DNA of 64,000 bases from an uncultured Bacteroidales bacterium (GCA_902785925.1 CADAAI010000010.1:1-64000), one strand, 5' to 3'; positions 50,077-59,810 are shown, counted from the first letter of the stretch. Notes: a model not told the origin generated them from the sequence alone. Numbers and translations are program-made.

Positions 50077-50207
50077 AATGCCTCTTTTCCTAACGAAAAG
50101 AATGGGTTTAACTTTAATGATGTTAAAATTACACTAGATTTAACATTTATAACACAAAAACATTATTAATTAACGATGAATATTATGATATATAATTATC
50201 AAAATGA

Positions 50208-50215
50208 TAATTTTG
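50208..50215 (+). promoter_or_regulatory. -7 box of the Bat operon
   Basis: TAATTTTG lies 33 bases upstream of the moxR ATG. The -33 element is unclear. Confidence 0.55.
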
Positions 50216-50248
50216 CACATAGAAAAAACAAAAAACAAAAATGATATT

Positions 50249-51244
50249 ATGAATGATCCAGTAAACATTCGTGAATTGAACGAAATCATTGCTTCAAAGA
50301 GCAGTTTCGTTAACACTATCACTCAGGGAATGAACCAAACAATCGTGGGCCAGAAACACCTTATCGACTCGCTGCTTATAGCACTGCTAGCCAACGGGCA
50401 CGTGCTTCTAGAGGGTGTGCCAGGACTTGCCAAAACACTGGCAATCAAGACCCTGTCACAACTCATCGATGCAAAATACAGTCGCATCCAGTTCACCCCC
50501 GACCTGCTGCCTGCCGACGTTATTGGCACAATGGTCTACAGCATACAGAAAGAGAAATTTGAGGTCAAACGTGGCCCTGTATTTGCCAACTTCGTGCTTG
50601 CCGACGAAATTAACCGCGCGCCAGCCAAGGTTCAGAGTGCATTGCTCGAGGCCATGCAGGAGCGCCAGGTGACCATTGGCGAAAACACCTTTGCCCTCGA
50701 TGAGCCTTTCCTTGTTATGGCAACCCAAAACCCCATCGAACAAGAAGGCACCTATCCATTGCCTGAGGCCCAAGTCGACCGTTTTCTAATGAAGGTTGTG
50801 ATAGGTTATCCCAACCGTCAGGAAGAGAAAGATATCATCAGAATGAACATTGGGCAGTCGATGCCCGAGATTCGTCCGCTGGTGACACCCGCCGACATCG
50901 TTGACGTGCGCAACGTGGTAAAACAAATCTACATCGACGAAAAGATTGAGCGCTACATCGTAGACATAGTCTTCGCAACCCGCTTCCCCGACGACTACGG
51001 TCTTGCCGACCTTAAGAGCATAATCTCGTTCGGTTCTTCACCACGCGCATCTATCAGCATGGCACTGGCAGCTAGAGCCTACGCCTTCCTGCGTGGACGC
51101 GGCTACGTGATTCCTGAGGACGTACGCGCCGTATGCCACGACGTGATGCGCCATCGCATGGGCCTAAGCTATGAAGCCGAGGCCAACAACATCACTGCCG
51201 ACGAAATAATAAGCAACATCCTCGACAAGATTGCAGTACCCTAA
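50249..51244 (+). CDS. moxR: MoxR-family AAA ATPase
   Basis: This 331-residue AAA+ chaperone-like ATPase leads the Bat operon. Walker A is LLEGVPGLAKTLAIK near residue 50, and Walker B is VLADEINRAPAKVQSALLEA. Sensor and arginine-finger regions include ATQNPIEQEGTYPLPEAQ and DRFLMKV. MoxR ATPases act with VWA-domain proteins to assemble or activate complexes. The start at 50249 is picked from the short leader after the -7 box. A DUF58 protein follows 32 bases later, as in other Bacteroidales. Confidence 0.95.
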   Translation: MNDPVNIRELNEIIASKSSFVNTITQGMNQTIVGQKHLIDSLLIALLANGHVLLEGVPGLAKTLAIKTLSQLIDAKYSRIQFTPDLLPADVIGTMVYSIQKEKFEVKRGPVFANFVLADEINRAPAKVQSALLEAMQERQVTIGENTFALDEPFLVMATQNPIEQEGTYPLPEAQVDRFLMKVVIGYPNRQEEKDIIRMNIGQSMPEIRPLVTPADIVDVRNVVKQIYIDEKIERYIVDIVFATRFPDDYGLADLKSIISFGSSPRASISMALAARAYAFLRGRGYVIPEDVRAVCHDVMRHRMGLSYEAEANNITADEIISNILDKIAVP

Positions 51245-51276
51245 CCAATTCAATTGCATAACACTTAGAATGGTTA

Positions 51277-52146
51277 ATGGAACGAAGTGAATTGTTGAAG
51301 AAGGTACGCAAGATTGAGATAAAAGCCAAAGGGCTGTCTCAAAACATCTTTGCAGGCGAATACCACACCGCATTTAAGGGGCGTGGTATGACCTTTAGCG
51401 AGGTGCGTGAGTACCAATATGGTGACGATGTGCGCGACATTGACTGGAATGTTACCGCACGCCAGAACCACCCCTACGTCAAAGTCTACGAGGAAGAGCG
51501 TGAGCTCACCGTTATGCTAGTGGTTGACGTGAGTGGCAGCAAGAACTTTGGAGCCGTGGGAGAGTCGAAGCAGGACGTGATGACCGAGATTGCCGCTACA
51601 CTTGCCTTCTCGGCCATCGAGAACAACGACAAAGTGGGCGTACTGCTTTTCAGCGACAAGATAGAGAAATTCATCCCGCCACAGAAAGGGCGCAAGCACA
51701 TCTTGCGCGTGATAAGCGAGCTGCTCAACTTCAAGGCCGAGAACCGTGGCACCAACCTCAACCTTGCTCTCGAATACCTGACCAGCGGTATCAAGAAACG
51801 CTGCACAGCATTCCTCATAAGCGACTTCCTTGACTCGCAAGACTATTACAAGAGCCTGTCGATAGCCAACCACAAGCACGACGTGATAGCTGTACAGGTC
51901 TATGACAAGCGTGAGGCACATTTGCCCAACGTAGGTCTCATCAGGGTTAAAGACGCCGAGCGCGACACCGAGCGTTGGATTGACACTAGCAGTCGCCGTG
52001 TGCGTCAAGCCTACGACCGATGGTGGTATGAACGCCAGCAAGCAATGAGCGACACCCTCACCCGCAGCAATGTCGACCTTGCGCAGGTAGCCACCGACGA
52101 GGACTATGTGAAGTCGCTCATGGCACTTTTAAAGAGAAGAGGTTAG
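51277..52146 (+). CDS. DUF58-domain protein
   Basis: This 289-residue protein carries the DUF58 hallmark FKGRGMTFSEVREYQYGDDV, then RDIDWNVTAR. A VWA-like fold follows, with a partial metal site VVDVSGSKNF near residue 82. It has no membrane segment, unlike longer DUF58 proteins. DUF58 proteins pair with MoxR ATPases. It lies between moxR and a membrane-anchored accessory gene in the Bat operon. Confidence 0.94.
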   Translation: MERSELLKKVRKIEIKAKGLSQNIFAGEYHTAFKGRGMTFSEVREYQYGDDVRDIDWNVTARQNHPYVKVYEEERELTVMLVVDVSGSKNFGAVGESKQDVMTEIAATLAFSAIENNDKVGVLLFSDKIEKFIPPQKGRKHILRVISELLNFKAENRGTNLNLALEYLTSGIKKRCTAFLISDFLDSQDYYKSLSIANHKHDVIAVQVYDKREAHLPNVGLIRVKDAERDTERWIDTSSRRVRQAYDRWWYERQQAMSDTLTRSNVDLAQVATDEDYVKSLMALLKRRG

Positions 52147-52166
52147 GGATAGATTATAAATAAGAA

Positions 52167-53132
52167 ATGAGTTTTAAACGACACATAATAAACACATTAC
52201 TGCTACTGGCACCACTCATGGCAAGTGCCGGCAACACCACCATAGGCACAAAGCTCGATTCGGCACGAGTGACAATGGGCAAGACTATCACCCTGCACAT
52301 CGACATTACTCAAGACAAGAATGTGAACGGTCTGCTAGTCACCCTTCTTGCCGACACACTGTCCAATAAGGTGGAGATTGCCGACAAGGGACATGCCGAC
52401 ACCACCATACTCGACAACAACCGCATGGAGATAAAGCGCGATGTGGCATTACAAGCCTTCGACCCTGGCACCTATCAACTGCCGCCCATCGCTTATCTTG
52501 TGGGTAGCGACACAATCAAGAGTCAGCCTCTCACACTGACAGTAGACTCAATTCAGGTTGACCCCAATGGCAAAATCAAAGACTTCAAACCCGTTGCCGA
52601 GGTGCCGTTCAAACTGATGGACTGGGTCCCAGACTTCATCAGCAACTACTGGTGGATTTGGTTGTTGGGCATCGCTCTCATTGCTGCAGCGATCTATGCT
52701 TACTATAAGTGGTTCAAGAAGGGTATCAACCCACTGAAACCAATCAAAAAGCGCTTGCCACCATATGAAGAGGCAATGCTCGCCCTACAGCAACTCAAGG
52801 AGCGCAACCTATGGCAAAATGGTCAAGAGAAAGAATACTACACGCAACTTACCGATATCTTGCGTGTGTATATCGACCGCCGCTTCGGCATCAACGCCGT
52901 AGAGATGACTTCTACCCAAATCATGGAGAAGATTAAGCAAAACAAGGAGGCACACATCGCCAACAATCAGCTCAACAACGTACTTGAGATTGCCGACTTT
53001 GTGAAGTTTGCCAACATGCACACTCTTGCCGACGACAACGAGATAGCATTCCAACGCTCACTCAACTTTGTGGAACAGACTAAGCCATTGCCTGTTAGCG
53101 ACGAGGAGGAAGGAAAGGAGGCACAGCAATGA
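52167..53132 (+). CDS. Membrane-anchored Bat accessory protein (DUF4381-like)
   Basis: The 321-residue protein has a signal peptide (IINTLLLLAPLMASAG), a periplasmic beta-sandwich (TKLDSARVTMGKTITLHIDI, DPGTYQLPPIAYLVG) and one membrane helix near residue 170 (WWIWLLGIALIAAAIYAYY). A cytosolic helical part follows (PPYEEAMLALQQLKERNLWQ, EYYTQLTDILRVYIDRRFGI). The cytosolic part resembles DUF4381, and the periplasmic part a BatD-like domain. It overlaps batA by ATGA, so the two are coupled. Confidence 0.82.
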   Translation: MSFKRHIINTLLLLAPLMASAGNTTIGTKLDSARVTMGKTITLHIDITQDKNVNGLLVTLLADTLSNKVEIADKGHADTTILDNNRMEIKRDVALQAFDPGTYQLPPIAYLVGSDTIKSQPLTLTVDSIQVDPNGKIKDFKPVAEVPFKLMDWVPDFISNYWWIWLLGIALIAAAIYAYYKWFKKGINPLKPIKKRLPPYEEAMLALQQLKERNLWQNGQEKEYYTQLTDILRVYIDRRFGINAVEMTSTQIMEKIKQNKEAHIANNQLNNVLEIADFVKFANMHTLADDNEIAFQRSLNFVEQTKPLPVSDEEEGKEAQQ

Positions 53133-54127
53133 TTAACGACATGCACTTCATGCATCCTGGCCTACTGTGGCTATTGCTACTCATCATACCACTTACTGTG
53201 TGGCACGTACTCAAGGACCACAAGAGCGATCCTTCACTGCGACTTCCCACCACGCAAGCATTTGACACAATGCCTCGCAGCTGGAAGGAGTGGATGCGCC
53301 ATGTGCTCTTTGCCCTCGAGATGCTTGCTCTGGCATGCCTGGTAATAATTTTAGCACGACCACAATCCTCAAACAGTTGGTCGAAGACCGACATTGAGGG
53401 CACCGACATCGTCCTGTCACTCGACGTGAGCGGCAGTATGCTCGCACGTGACTTTAGCCCTAACCGCCTTGAGGCAGCCAAAGACGTGGCGACGAAATTT
53501 GTGAGCAACCGCACCAGCGACAACATTGGTTTAGTAGTATTTGCCGGTGAGGCTTTTACTCAGGTGCCTATGACCAATGACATTGCCACTCTTGTTAACC
53601 ACATTGGTGAGTTGCAAATTGGCATGCTAGAGGACGGAACAGCCGTTGGCGATGGCTTAGCAACTGCCATTAACCGCATTAAAGACGGCAAGGCCAAGTC
53701 TAAAAGCATCATTCTGCTCACCGACGGCAGCAACAACACCGGCGTCGTGGGGCCACTCACTGCAGCCAAGATTGCCGCAAAATATGGCATCAAGGTTTAT
53801 GCCATTGGCGTGGGAACAATGGGCGAAGCACCCTACCCCACCATGGATTTTGCAGGAAACATCACCTATACTCGTCAAAAGGTTGAGATTGACGAGAAAT
53901 CACTTCAAGAAATAGCACGCACCACTGGCGGCAAATACTTCCGCGCAACCAGCAAGAGTGTGCTCAAAGATATTTTTAGCGAGATTGACACTTTAGAGAA
54001 AACACGCATGGACGTGCAGCGTCACAGCCAAATGGATGACAATTACCAGCCATGGGCTCTTGCCCTGCTATTACTGCTGACTCTATGCGCACTAATACGT
54101 TACACCGTGCTCAGGGCCATTCCCTAA
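53129..54127 (+). CDS. batA: BatA, von Willebrand A-domain protein
   Basis: This 332-residue protein has N-terminal membrane segments (GLLWLLLLIIPLTVW and HVLFALEMLALACLVIILAR). A VWA domain follows with a full MIDAS site (DIVLSLDVSGSM, then LLTDGSNNTG), and there is a C-terminal membrane segment. It starts inside the stop of the preceding gene (ATGA). BatA with BatB forms the membrane core of the Bacteroides aerotolerance system. The Cys-free VWA part should bind a metal and partner proteins. A 31-base gap precedes batB. Confidence 0.92.
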   Translation: MINDMHFMHPGLLWLLLLIIPLTVWHVLKDHKSDPSLRLPTTQAFDTMPRSWKEWMRHVLFALEMLALACLVIILARPQSSNSWSKTDIEGTDIVLSLDVSGSMLARDFSPNRLEAAKDVATKFVSNRTSDNIGLVVFAGEAFTQVPMTNDIATLVNHIGELQIGMLEDGTAVGDGLATAINRIKDGKAKSKSIILLTDGSNNTGVVGPLTAAKIAAKYGIKVYAIGVGTMGEAPYPTMDFAGNITYTRQKVEIDEKSLQEIARTTGGKYFRATSKSVLKDIFSEIDTLEKTRMDVQRHSQMDDNYQPWALALLLLLTLCALIRYTVLRAIP

Positions 54128-54158
54128 TGGCACATAAAGATACAACACTATAACAGTC

Positions 54159-55217
54159 ATGTTTAGTTTTGCAAATCCCGAATTCCTTTACTTGCTACTG
54201 CTGCTACCCGCAATAGCAGGACTGTTCCTGCTTGAAAGGATAGCACGCCGACGCAAACTCGCTGACTTTGGCCGCGACGATCAGGTCAGGCAACTCATGC
54301 CAGACGTGTCGCCACGCAAGCCACTAGTGAGGCTTATCATCATCTTGTTGCTGCTCGCCATGGCAATCATCATCTTGGCAAGACCACGAGCCGGAGCTGC
54401 TAAGAAGCAAACTGGCAATGTTAACGGCATCGAGGTAGTAGTAGCAATGGACGTTTCAAACTCGATGAATGCCAGCAGTACCAGCGACCCACAAGGAATG
54501 TCGAGGCTTCAACGCTCCAAGATGATTATGGAGAAACTCATCGATCGCTTGCGCAACGACAAGGTGGCGCTGGTGGTCTTTGCAGGTAAGTCTTATATGC
54601 AGATGCCGATGACCATTGACGGACAGAGCGCCAAGATGTTCCTGAGTGGCATTAAGACGAGCATGGTGCCAATGCAGGGAACAGCAATAGGTTCGGCCAT
54701 CGACTTGTCAATGACGGCTTTCTCTAAAGAAAGCAAAGCCTCTAAGGCGATAATTCTCATCACCGATGCCGAGAACTTTGAGGATGATGCTGTGGATGCC
54801 GCAAAACGCGCAAGCCACAACGATGTGCAGGTCAATGTGATTGGAATAGGCACTAACGAGGGAGCGCCAATACCTACTGGCAACGGTGACTACATGGTCG
54901 ATGATAGCGGTCAGACTATTGTTACTCGCCTCGATGAGGAAAAAGCTCAGCAAATTGCCAAGGCTGGCCATGGCACCTATGTGCAAGGCAATGCAACCGA
55001 TGCCGTCGAAGTGCTCGACGACACTCTCAAGAAGCTCGCCACAACAAGCCTCTCACAAGTGACATTCACCAAGAATGACGAGCAATTTCCAGTCTTTGCA
55101 TGGATAGCACTTGTGTTGCTCATTGCCAATGTGTTGCTACTCAACCGTAAGAACCCTTGGATTGCAAAGCATGATTTCTTTAAACTACGTGAGAAACGAA
55201 ACGATGATAATGTCTAA
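54159..55217 (+). CDS. batB: BatB, von Willebrand A-domain protein
   Basis: The 352-residue VWA membrane protein is homologous to BatA. Membrane segments are FLYLLLLLPAIAGLFLLE and LIIILLLLAMAIIILARPR. The MIDAS is EVVVAMDVSNSM, so Gly is Asn at the fourth position of DxSxS, but DVSNS keeps the ligands. The final segment is AWIALVLLIANVLLL. Its 3' end overlaps the start of batC, so they are coupled. It is probably a partner of BatA in the same complex. Confidence 0.92.
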   Translation: MFSFANPEFLYLLLLLPAIAGLFLLERIARRRKLADFGRDDQVRQLMPDVSPRKPLVRLIIILLLLAMAIIILARPRAGAAKKQTGNVNGIEVVVAMDVSNSMNASSTSDPQGMSRLQRSKMIMEKLIDRLRNDKVALVVFAGKSYMQMPMTIDGQSAKMFLSGIKTSMVPMQGTAIGSAIDLSMTAFSKESKASKAIILITDAENFEDDAVDAAKRASHNDVQVNVIGIGTNEGAPIPTGNGDYMVDDSGQTIVTRLDEEKAQQIAKAGHGTYVQGNATDAVEVLDDTLKKLATTSLSQVTFTKNDEQFPVFAWIALVLLIANVLLLNRKNPWIAKHDFFKLREKRNDDNV

Positions 55218-56067
55218 AAAATACTTACTTATATCCTTAGCAGTGGCTTTTGTTTGCTTTGCCATGACTAGTTGCGGCAATGACAAAGAGCCACAGCAAG
55301 ACTTGTCGAACAAGGCCGAGCGCAACTTCATACGTGAAGGCAACAAACTCTTTGCCGAAGAGAACTATGCCGATGCCGAGATAGAATATAGCAAGGCTCT
55401 GCAGGCTAACCCTTCATCGGCAGTTGCTGCCTACAACATGGGGCTCGCACTTGCAAAGCAAGCGGCACCAGACGACTCGACTGGCATCCTGCAACGTGCC
55501 GACTCTCTGTTTAACTACGCCGCATCAATCACTACCGACAAGAACCTCAAAATGATGGCGCACTTCAATAAGGGTAACCTTGCATATAACGCTCAACAAT
55601 ATGACAGGGCAATAGAAGACTACAAAAACGCACTGCGCGCTGTGCCTACCGACGATGACTCGCGCTATAACCTACGAATGGCACAGCTCAAGCTACAAGA
55701 ACAGCAGCAACAAAACCAAGACAAGAATCAGGACCAACAGAATCAAGACCAGAACCAAGATCAGCAGAACCAAGATCAAAATAAAGACCAGCAGAATAAA
55801 GACCAGCAGAATAAAGACCAGCAAGACCAAAACAAGGACCAGCAGGATAAGAACCAACAAGGCGACCAAGACAAAGCTAATCCAGAGCAAGGTCAGCAAC
55901 AACAGGGTCAGCAACAGCAAGGTCAACCTATAAACATGGACGAGCGCAGCATTCAACAAGTACTAAAGGCTATGTCTGACAAGGAAAAAGAGACTCAGCA
56001 AAAGATATATCAGATGGGAGAACGACAAAAACAGCAAGAGCGACGAGCTACCCAAAATAAGTGGTAA
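55210..56067 (+). CDS. batC: BatC, TPR lipoprotein with Q/N/D-rich repeat
   Basis: The 285-residue protein has a lipoprotein signal (LLISLAVAFVCFAMTSCG, Cys near residue 21). TPR repeats follow over about residues 35-155 (FIREGNKLFAEENYADAEIE, KGNLAYNAQQYDRAIEDYKN). A long low-complexity stretch of Gln, Asn, Asp and Lys comes next (repeats such as NKDQQ and NQDQ) up to about residue 240, then a helical tail. I start it at ATG 55210, which overlaps the end of batB; ATG 55204 is an alternative. The TPR part probably binds partner Bat proteins, and the spacer may set distance. Confidence 0.9.
   Translation: MSKKYLLISLAVAFVCFAMTSCGNDKEPQQDLSNKAERNFIREGNKLFAEENYADAEIEYSKALQANPSSAVAAYNMGLALAKQAAPDDSTGILQRADSLFNYAASITTDKNLKMMAHFNKGNLAYNAQQYDRAIEDYKNALRAVPTDDDSRYNLRMAQLKLQEQQQQNQDKNQDQQNQDQNQDQQNQDQNKDQQNKDQQNKDQQDQNKDQQDKNQQGDQDKANPEQGQQQQGQQQQGQPINMDERSIQQVLKAMSDKEKETQQKIYQMGERQKQQERRATQNKW
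55696..55935 (+). repeat. Low-complexity DNA tract inside batC
   Basis: About 240 bases encode imperfect repeats of Gln-Asn-Gln-Asp and Asn-Lys-Asp-Gln-Gln. The DNA is purine/CAG/CAA-rich and likely length-variable between strains. Confidence 0.75.
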
Positions 56068-56109
56068 CCCCTTTGCTATTTTCTCCCTATAATAATCTAA
56101 TAAGCAAAA

Positions 56110-58740
56110 ATGAACATTCGACGCTATATAATAACCTTGACACTGCTGCTCACAACTATTGCAGCAAGTGCAGCGACATTCAGGGTGCAAGCACCAAGCC
56201 AAGTGGCTGTGGGTGGCAAATTTAGGGTAGAATTCATACTAGATGGTGCCGATGGTTCAGGACTATCGCTTCCCGACCTCGAGGGAGCAGAATTACTTTT
56301 TGGCCCCGAGGTGTCAACCAGCATGAGCACTACCGTCATCAACGGAAAGATGTCAAGTAGTTACTCTCAAGTGATTACAATGCTGTATCAGGCGGTAACA
56401 CCAGGTCGTCACACGCTCGGTTCGGCATCAATCACTGCCGATGGAAAGCGACTCTCCACAAGGCCTGTAACAATCGAAGTGTTACCTTCGGGAAGCACTC
56501 CAGCACCACAATCTCCTTATTCATCCGCTCCTCAACCAGCGCCACAACCATCAGCACCAGGTAATGCTCCCGATTATAGCGACCCTATGAAACAGTCGGC
56601 AGGTTCTAATGTCAACCCCAACGATTTCTTCGTGAAGGTGAGCATGTCGAAAGATGTGGTCTATGAGCAAGAGGCTGTGGTTTGCACCATCAAGCTTTAC
56701 ACACGCTACAACGTGTCGGCATTTCACTGCACTCAGCAGCCATCATTCAACGGCTTCCTTATCGAGGAGCTGCCAGTGAGCAACAACTTCCAACTGGTGG
56801 AGATGGTTAATGGCCAACGTTATGCCACAGCCGAACTCAAGAAATGCATCCTCTATCCTCAGGAGTCGGGCACTCTAACCATCACTTCGGGTAACTACGA
56901 TGTGCAGCTAGTGCAGTATGACGTTTACAGCACCCCCATCGGCAGCATTTCTAAACCTGTGCCCATCGACATCAAGGTATCGAGCAATGCAGCAAGCGTT
57001 AATATCAGGCCATTGCCTGAACCTAAGCCTGCTAACTTTAGCGGTGCAGTAGGCAACTTCTCGGTCAACACCCGCATCAAGCCAACTGCTGGTTTCAAGA
57101 CCTATGCTCCAGCGACCTACAGCATCATCGTGAGCGGTACCGGCAATCTGAAGTACATTCAAAATCCTGTAGTGTCGATGCCCAAGGAATTTGACACCTA
57201 CGATCCGCAAAACACCATCAACATGTCGCCATCGGGTGATAACGTGAGTGGTTCGGTCACTTTCGACTATCTTTTCATCCCGCAGTTTGTGGGCGATTTC
57301 AAGATACCAGACACTTATTTTGTGTATTTCAACACCACCACACAGCAATACGACAGTATCCGCGTTGACGGCTACAACCTCAAGGTTGCTAAGGGCGAAG
57401 GAAAACCCTCGGCCCACTACAAGCTGCGCAACATGGACATTCGAGGCATCAACAAGAGTAACACAGCTCTAGCAAAGGGGCAGAACTTCCTCATCACAAG
57501 TCCTGCTTATTGGATTGCTGCATTGTTGGCGCTGCTGGCAGCAATTGGTGGAATGATAGCCTACAACAAGATGGAAAAGACGCGCGCCAACACCAGCCTC
57601 ATGCGCACTCGACGCGCAAGCAAGCTGGCTCAGCGACGCCTAAAGACAGCACGGGCCCTCATGCTCAAGAACGACCGCAATGGCTTCTATACCGAGACCC
57701 TTACTGCCCTATGGGGGTACTTGAGCGACAAACTAAGCATCCCCGTGTCGGAGCTGAGCAAGGACAACATCGCTGCCGAAATGACCAATTTTGGCTTCAC
57801 TCAGCAGCACATCGGCGACACTATGCGCATGCTCGAGACATGCGAGTTTGCACAATATGCCCCCGACCTTGAGAGTGGCAATATGGCACAAGTTTACGAT
57901 GACAGCGCCATGCTCATCGACACCCTAGAGAAAGTGAAACGCAATAAGGCCCAAGCGGGCAACAACACCATGCGAGCAATTACCATAATCACTGCCATGC
58001 TGATCTCAATTAGTGCCATGGCAGCCGGAATCGACTATGTGGAGCAAGGCAACAAGGCCTATGAGAGCAAGCACTACAAGAAGGCCGTCGAACTCTATGA
58101 GCGTGCACTCAAGGATGGCGCCTCGACCCAGCTTTACTACAATCTAGGTAATGCTTACTACCGCCTTAACGACCGTGGTCACGCCATCCTCAACTATGAG
58201 CGAGCACTAAATCTCGACCCAAGCAACGGCGATGCACGCTACAACTTGGAGTTTGTGCGTGAGAAAGCGCAGCTCAACAACGACAACGGTGCCAATTTCT
58301 TCTCTTCACTCTTTGCCGACTGGGTAAGCCACGCTTCAAGCAACACTTGGGCGATAATCGCCTTTATCGCCTTCCTGCTCACGCTGGCAGGCGTTGCATG
58401 CTACCGCTTCGTCGATTCGGTAGCGTTGCAGAAGGTAGGATTCTTTGGTGCTATTGCTATGGCAGTGATAACATTCTTTGCGCTATCGTGCTCAATTTAT
58501 ATGCATCACTGCTGCACCAGCAAGGACCATGCCATCATTATGGAAGACAAGGCTCCAGTCAATAAATCACCACGTGCTGGCGACAAAGACGTGGCCTTTA
58601 CCCTGCCCGAGGGCACCAAGGTAGAAATCGTTGATTCTATCTTAATGAAGGGTGCCAAAAGCGAGTGGTACAAGATTGAGACCACCGACGGCAAAGTGGG
58701 ATGGATATACAAACACAGCAAAGACAAAGAAATTATTTAA
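56110..58740 (+). CDS. BatD-BatE fusion protein
   Basis: This 876-residue protein combines two Bat proteins. The BatD part (residues 1-620) has a signal peptide (TLTLLLTTIAASAA), beta-sandwich domains and a membrane helix (YWIAALLALLAAIGGMIAYN). The BatE part begins near residue 621 with what looks like its own signal peptide (MRAITIITAMLISISAMAAG). It continues with TPR (VEQGNKAYESKHYKKAVELY, ALKDGASTQLYYNLGNAYYR), two membrane segments, and an SH3-like end (LPEGTKVEIVDSILMKG). There is no stop between them. It is either a true fusion or an internal start at 57970. Confidence 0.9.
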   Translation: MNIRRYIITLTLLLTTIAASAATFRVQAPSQVAVGGKFRVEFILDGADGSGLSLPDLEGAELLFGPEVSTSMSTTVINGKMSSSYSQVITMLYQAVTPGRHTLGSASITADGKRLSTRPVTIEVLPSGSTPAPQSPYSSAPQPAPQPSAPGNAPDYSDPMKQSAGSNVNPNDFFVKVSMSKDVVYEQEAVVCTIKLYTRYNVSAFHCTQQPSFNGFLIEELPVSNNFQLVEMVNGQRYATAELKKCILYPQESGTLTITSGNYDVQLVQYDVYSTPIGSISKPVPIDIKVSSNAASVNIRPLPEPKPANFSGAVGNFSVNTRIKPTAGFKTYAPATYSIIVSGTGNLKYIQNPVVSMPKEFDTYDPQNTINMSPSGDNVSGSVTFDYLFIPQFVGDFKIPDTYFVYFNTTTQQYDSIRVDGYNLKVAKGEGKPSAHYKLRNMDIRGINKSNTALAKGQNFLITSPAYWIAALLALLAAIGGMIAYNKMEKTRANTSLMRTRRASKLAQRRLKTARALMLKNDRNGFYTETLTALWGYLSDKLSIPVSELSKDNIAAEMTNFGFTQQHIGDTMRMLETCEFAQYAPDLESGNMAQVYDDSAMLIDTLEKVKRNKAQAGNNTMRAITIITAMLISISAMAAGIDYVEQGNKAYESKHYKKAVELYERALKDGASTQLYYNLGNAYYRLNDRGHAILNYERALNLDPSNGDARYNLEFVREKAQLNNDNGANFFSSLFADWVSHASSNTWAIIAFIAFLLTLAGVACYRFVDSVALQKVGFFGAIAMAVITFFALSCSIYMHHCCTSKDHAIIMEDKAPVNKSPRAGDKDVAFTLPEGTKVEIVDSILMKGAKSEWYKIETTDGKVGWIYKHSKDKEII

Positions 58741-58759
58741 CCTCTATAACCTTTTCTCT

Positions 58760-59428
58760 GTGGAAACATTACAACAATTCGATGCCAGCATCTTCACGGC
58801 ACTAAACAGCTTCCACGCAAGCTATTTCGATAGTTTCATGTGGCTCGTGACAAAGATCGAAACATGGATTCCCATGATCCTCATGCTGCTCTATCTGCTC
58901 TACTTCAAGAAAGGCTGGCGACGCACCATCACCGTATTGCTCGCTATAGCACTGGTGATTCTCATCGCCGACCGAGTATCGGCGGGCATTATCAAGCCGC
59001 TAGTCGAGAGAGCCAGACCGTCGCACAACCCTGATCTACAGTCAACCATTCACATTGTAAACGGTTATCGAGGAGGGGCTTTCGGCTTTGTGTCGAGCCA
59101 TGCAGCCAACTGCTTCGGCATTGCCCTGCTACTCGCTATGATATTCAAGAATCGGGCCTTCACCTGCACTATGGTGGTGTGGGCTACACTCATGTGCTAT
59201 AGTCGCATCTATCTGGGCGTGCATTATCCCGGCGACATTGTCTGTGGCGCAATTCTAGGCTTCGCAGCTGCATGGATTGTCAACAAGTTGCTGCAGTGGT
59301 TCTCAACCAAGTATCCGCTGTGGGGTAACATCGAGTTCAGCCATGGCGAGGTTAACCAGATGATCTATGCTGCGGTAATCAATATCACCCTACTTGCGGT
59401 GTGGGCGATTTTCATCACTACTACATAA
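58760..59428 (+). CDS. PAP2-family membrane phosphatase
   Basis: The 222-residue protein of the phosphatidic acid phosphatase type 2 family has the three signature parts: KPLVERARPSHNP, FVSSHAANCFG and SRIYLGVHYPGDIVCG. About five membrane segments are visible. The likely start is GTG 58760, because the first in-frame ATG (58652) is inside the BatD-BatE gene. It would dephosphorylate undecaprenyl pyrophosphate or a lipid phosphate on the periplasmic face. It follows the Bat genes by 19 bases. Confidence 0.9.
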   Translation: METLQQFDASIFTALNSFHASYFDSFMWLVTKIETWIPMILMLLYLLYFKKGWRRTITVLLAIALVILIADRVSAGIIKPLVERARPSHNPDLQSTIHIVNGYRGGAFGFVSSHAANCFGIALLLAMIFKNRAFTCTMVVWATLMCYSRIYLGVHYPGDIVCGAILGFAAAWIVNKLLQWFSTKYPLWGNIEFSHGEVNQMIYAAVINITLLAVWAIFITTT

Positions 59429-59466
59429 AATATATTCTATTATTTTCACGTTTTACAAAAAAGCAC

Positions 59467-59474
59467 TATCTTTA
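59467..59474 (+). promoter_or_regulatory. Weak -7 box of the 88-aa DNA-binding gene
   Basis: TATCTTTA lies 52 bases upstream of ATG 59527. It departs from the consensus in the last base. Confidence 0.3.
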
Positions 59475-59526
59475 TAGCACATTTCAAAATAACACAGTTT
59501 TTCTAAATTATAAAATCAACAACATC

Positions 59527-59793
59527 ATGCCAAAGACCATTACATTCAATGAGCTCAGACGCATCAAGGCCAGTCTGCCCGAAGGCTCTACACACGTGAT
59601 TGCCGAAAAGTTGAACCTCAGCGTTCAAACAGTTAGAAACTACTTTGGCGGGTCTAATTATGACTTCGGCATTCACATGGGAGTTCACATCGAGCCGGGT
59701 CCCGACGGTGGCATCGTTGTACTCGACGACCCAACTATCCTCGACATGGCACTAGAAATCCTTGACAACCAGAAGTTCAAAGAACAAGTCTAA
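59527..59793 (+). CDS. Small helix-turn-helix protein (88 aa)
   Basis: An 88-residue protein starts MPKTITFNELRRIKASLPEG. It then has STHVIAEKLNLSVQTVRNYF, a helix-turn-helix with recognition helix SVQTVRNYFGG. A short beta part (MGVHIEPGPDGGIVVLDD) and an acidic helix follow. I know of similar DNA-binding proteins in Bacteroidales but not their role. A strong bidirectional terminator lies between it and tex. Confidence 0.82.
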   Translation: MPKTITFNELRRIKASLPEGSTHVIAEKLNLSVQTVRNYFGGSNYDFGIHMGVHIEPGPDGGIVVLDDPTILDMALEILDNQKFKEQV

Positions 59794-59810
59794 ATCCTGG
59801 AACAGCCAGT

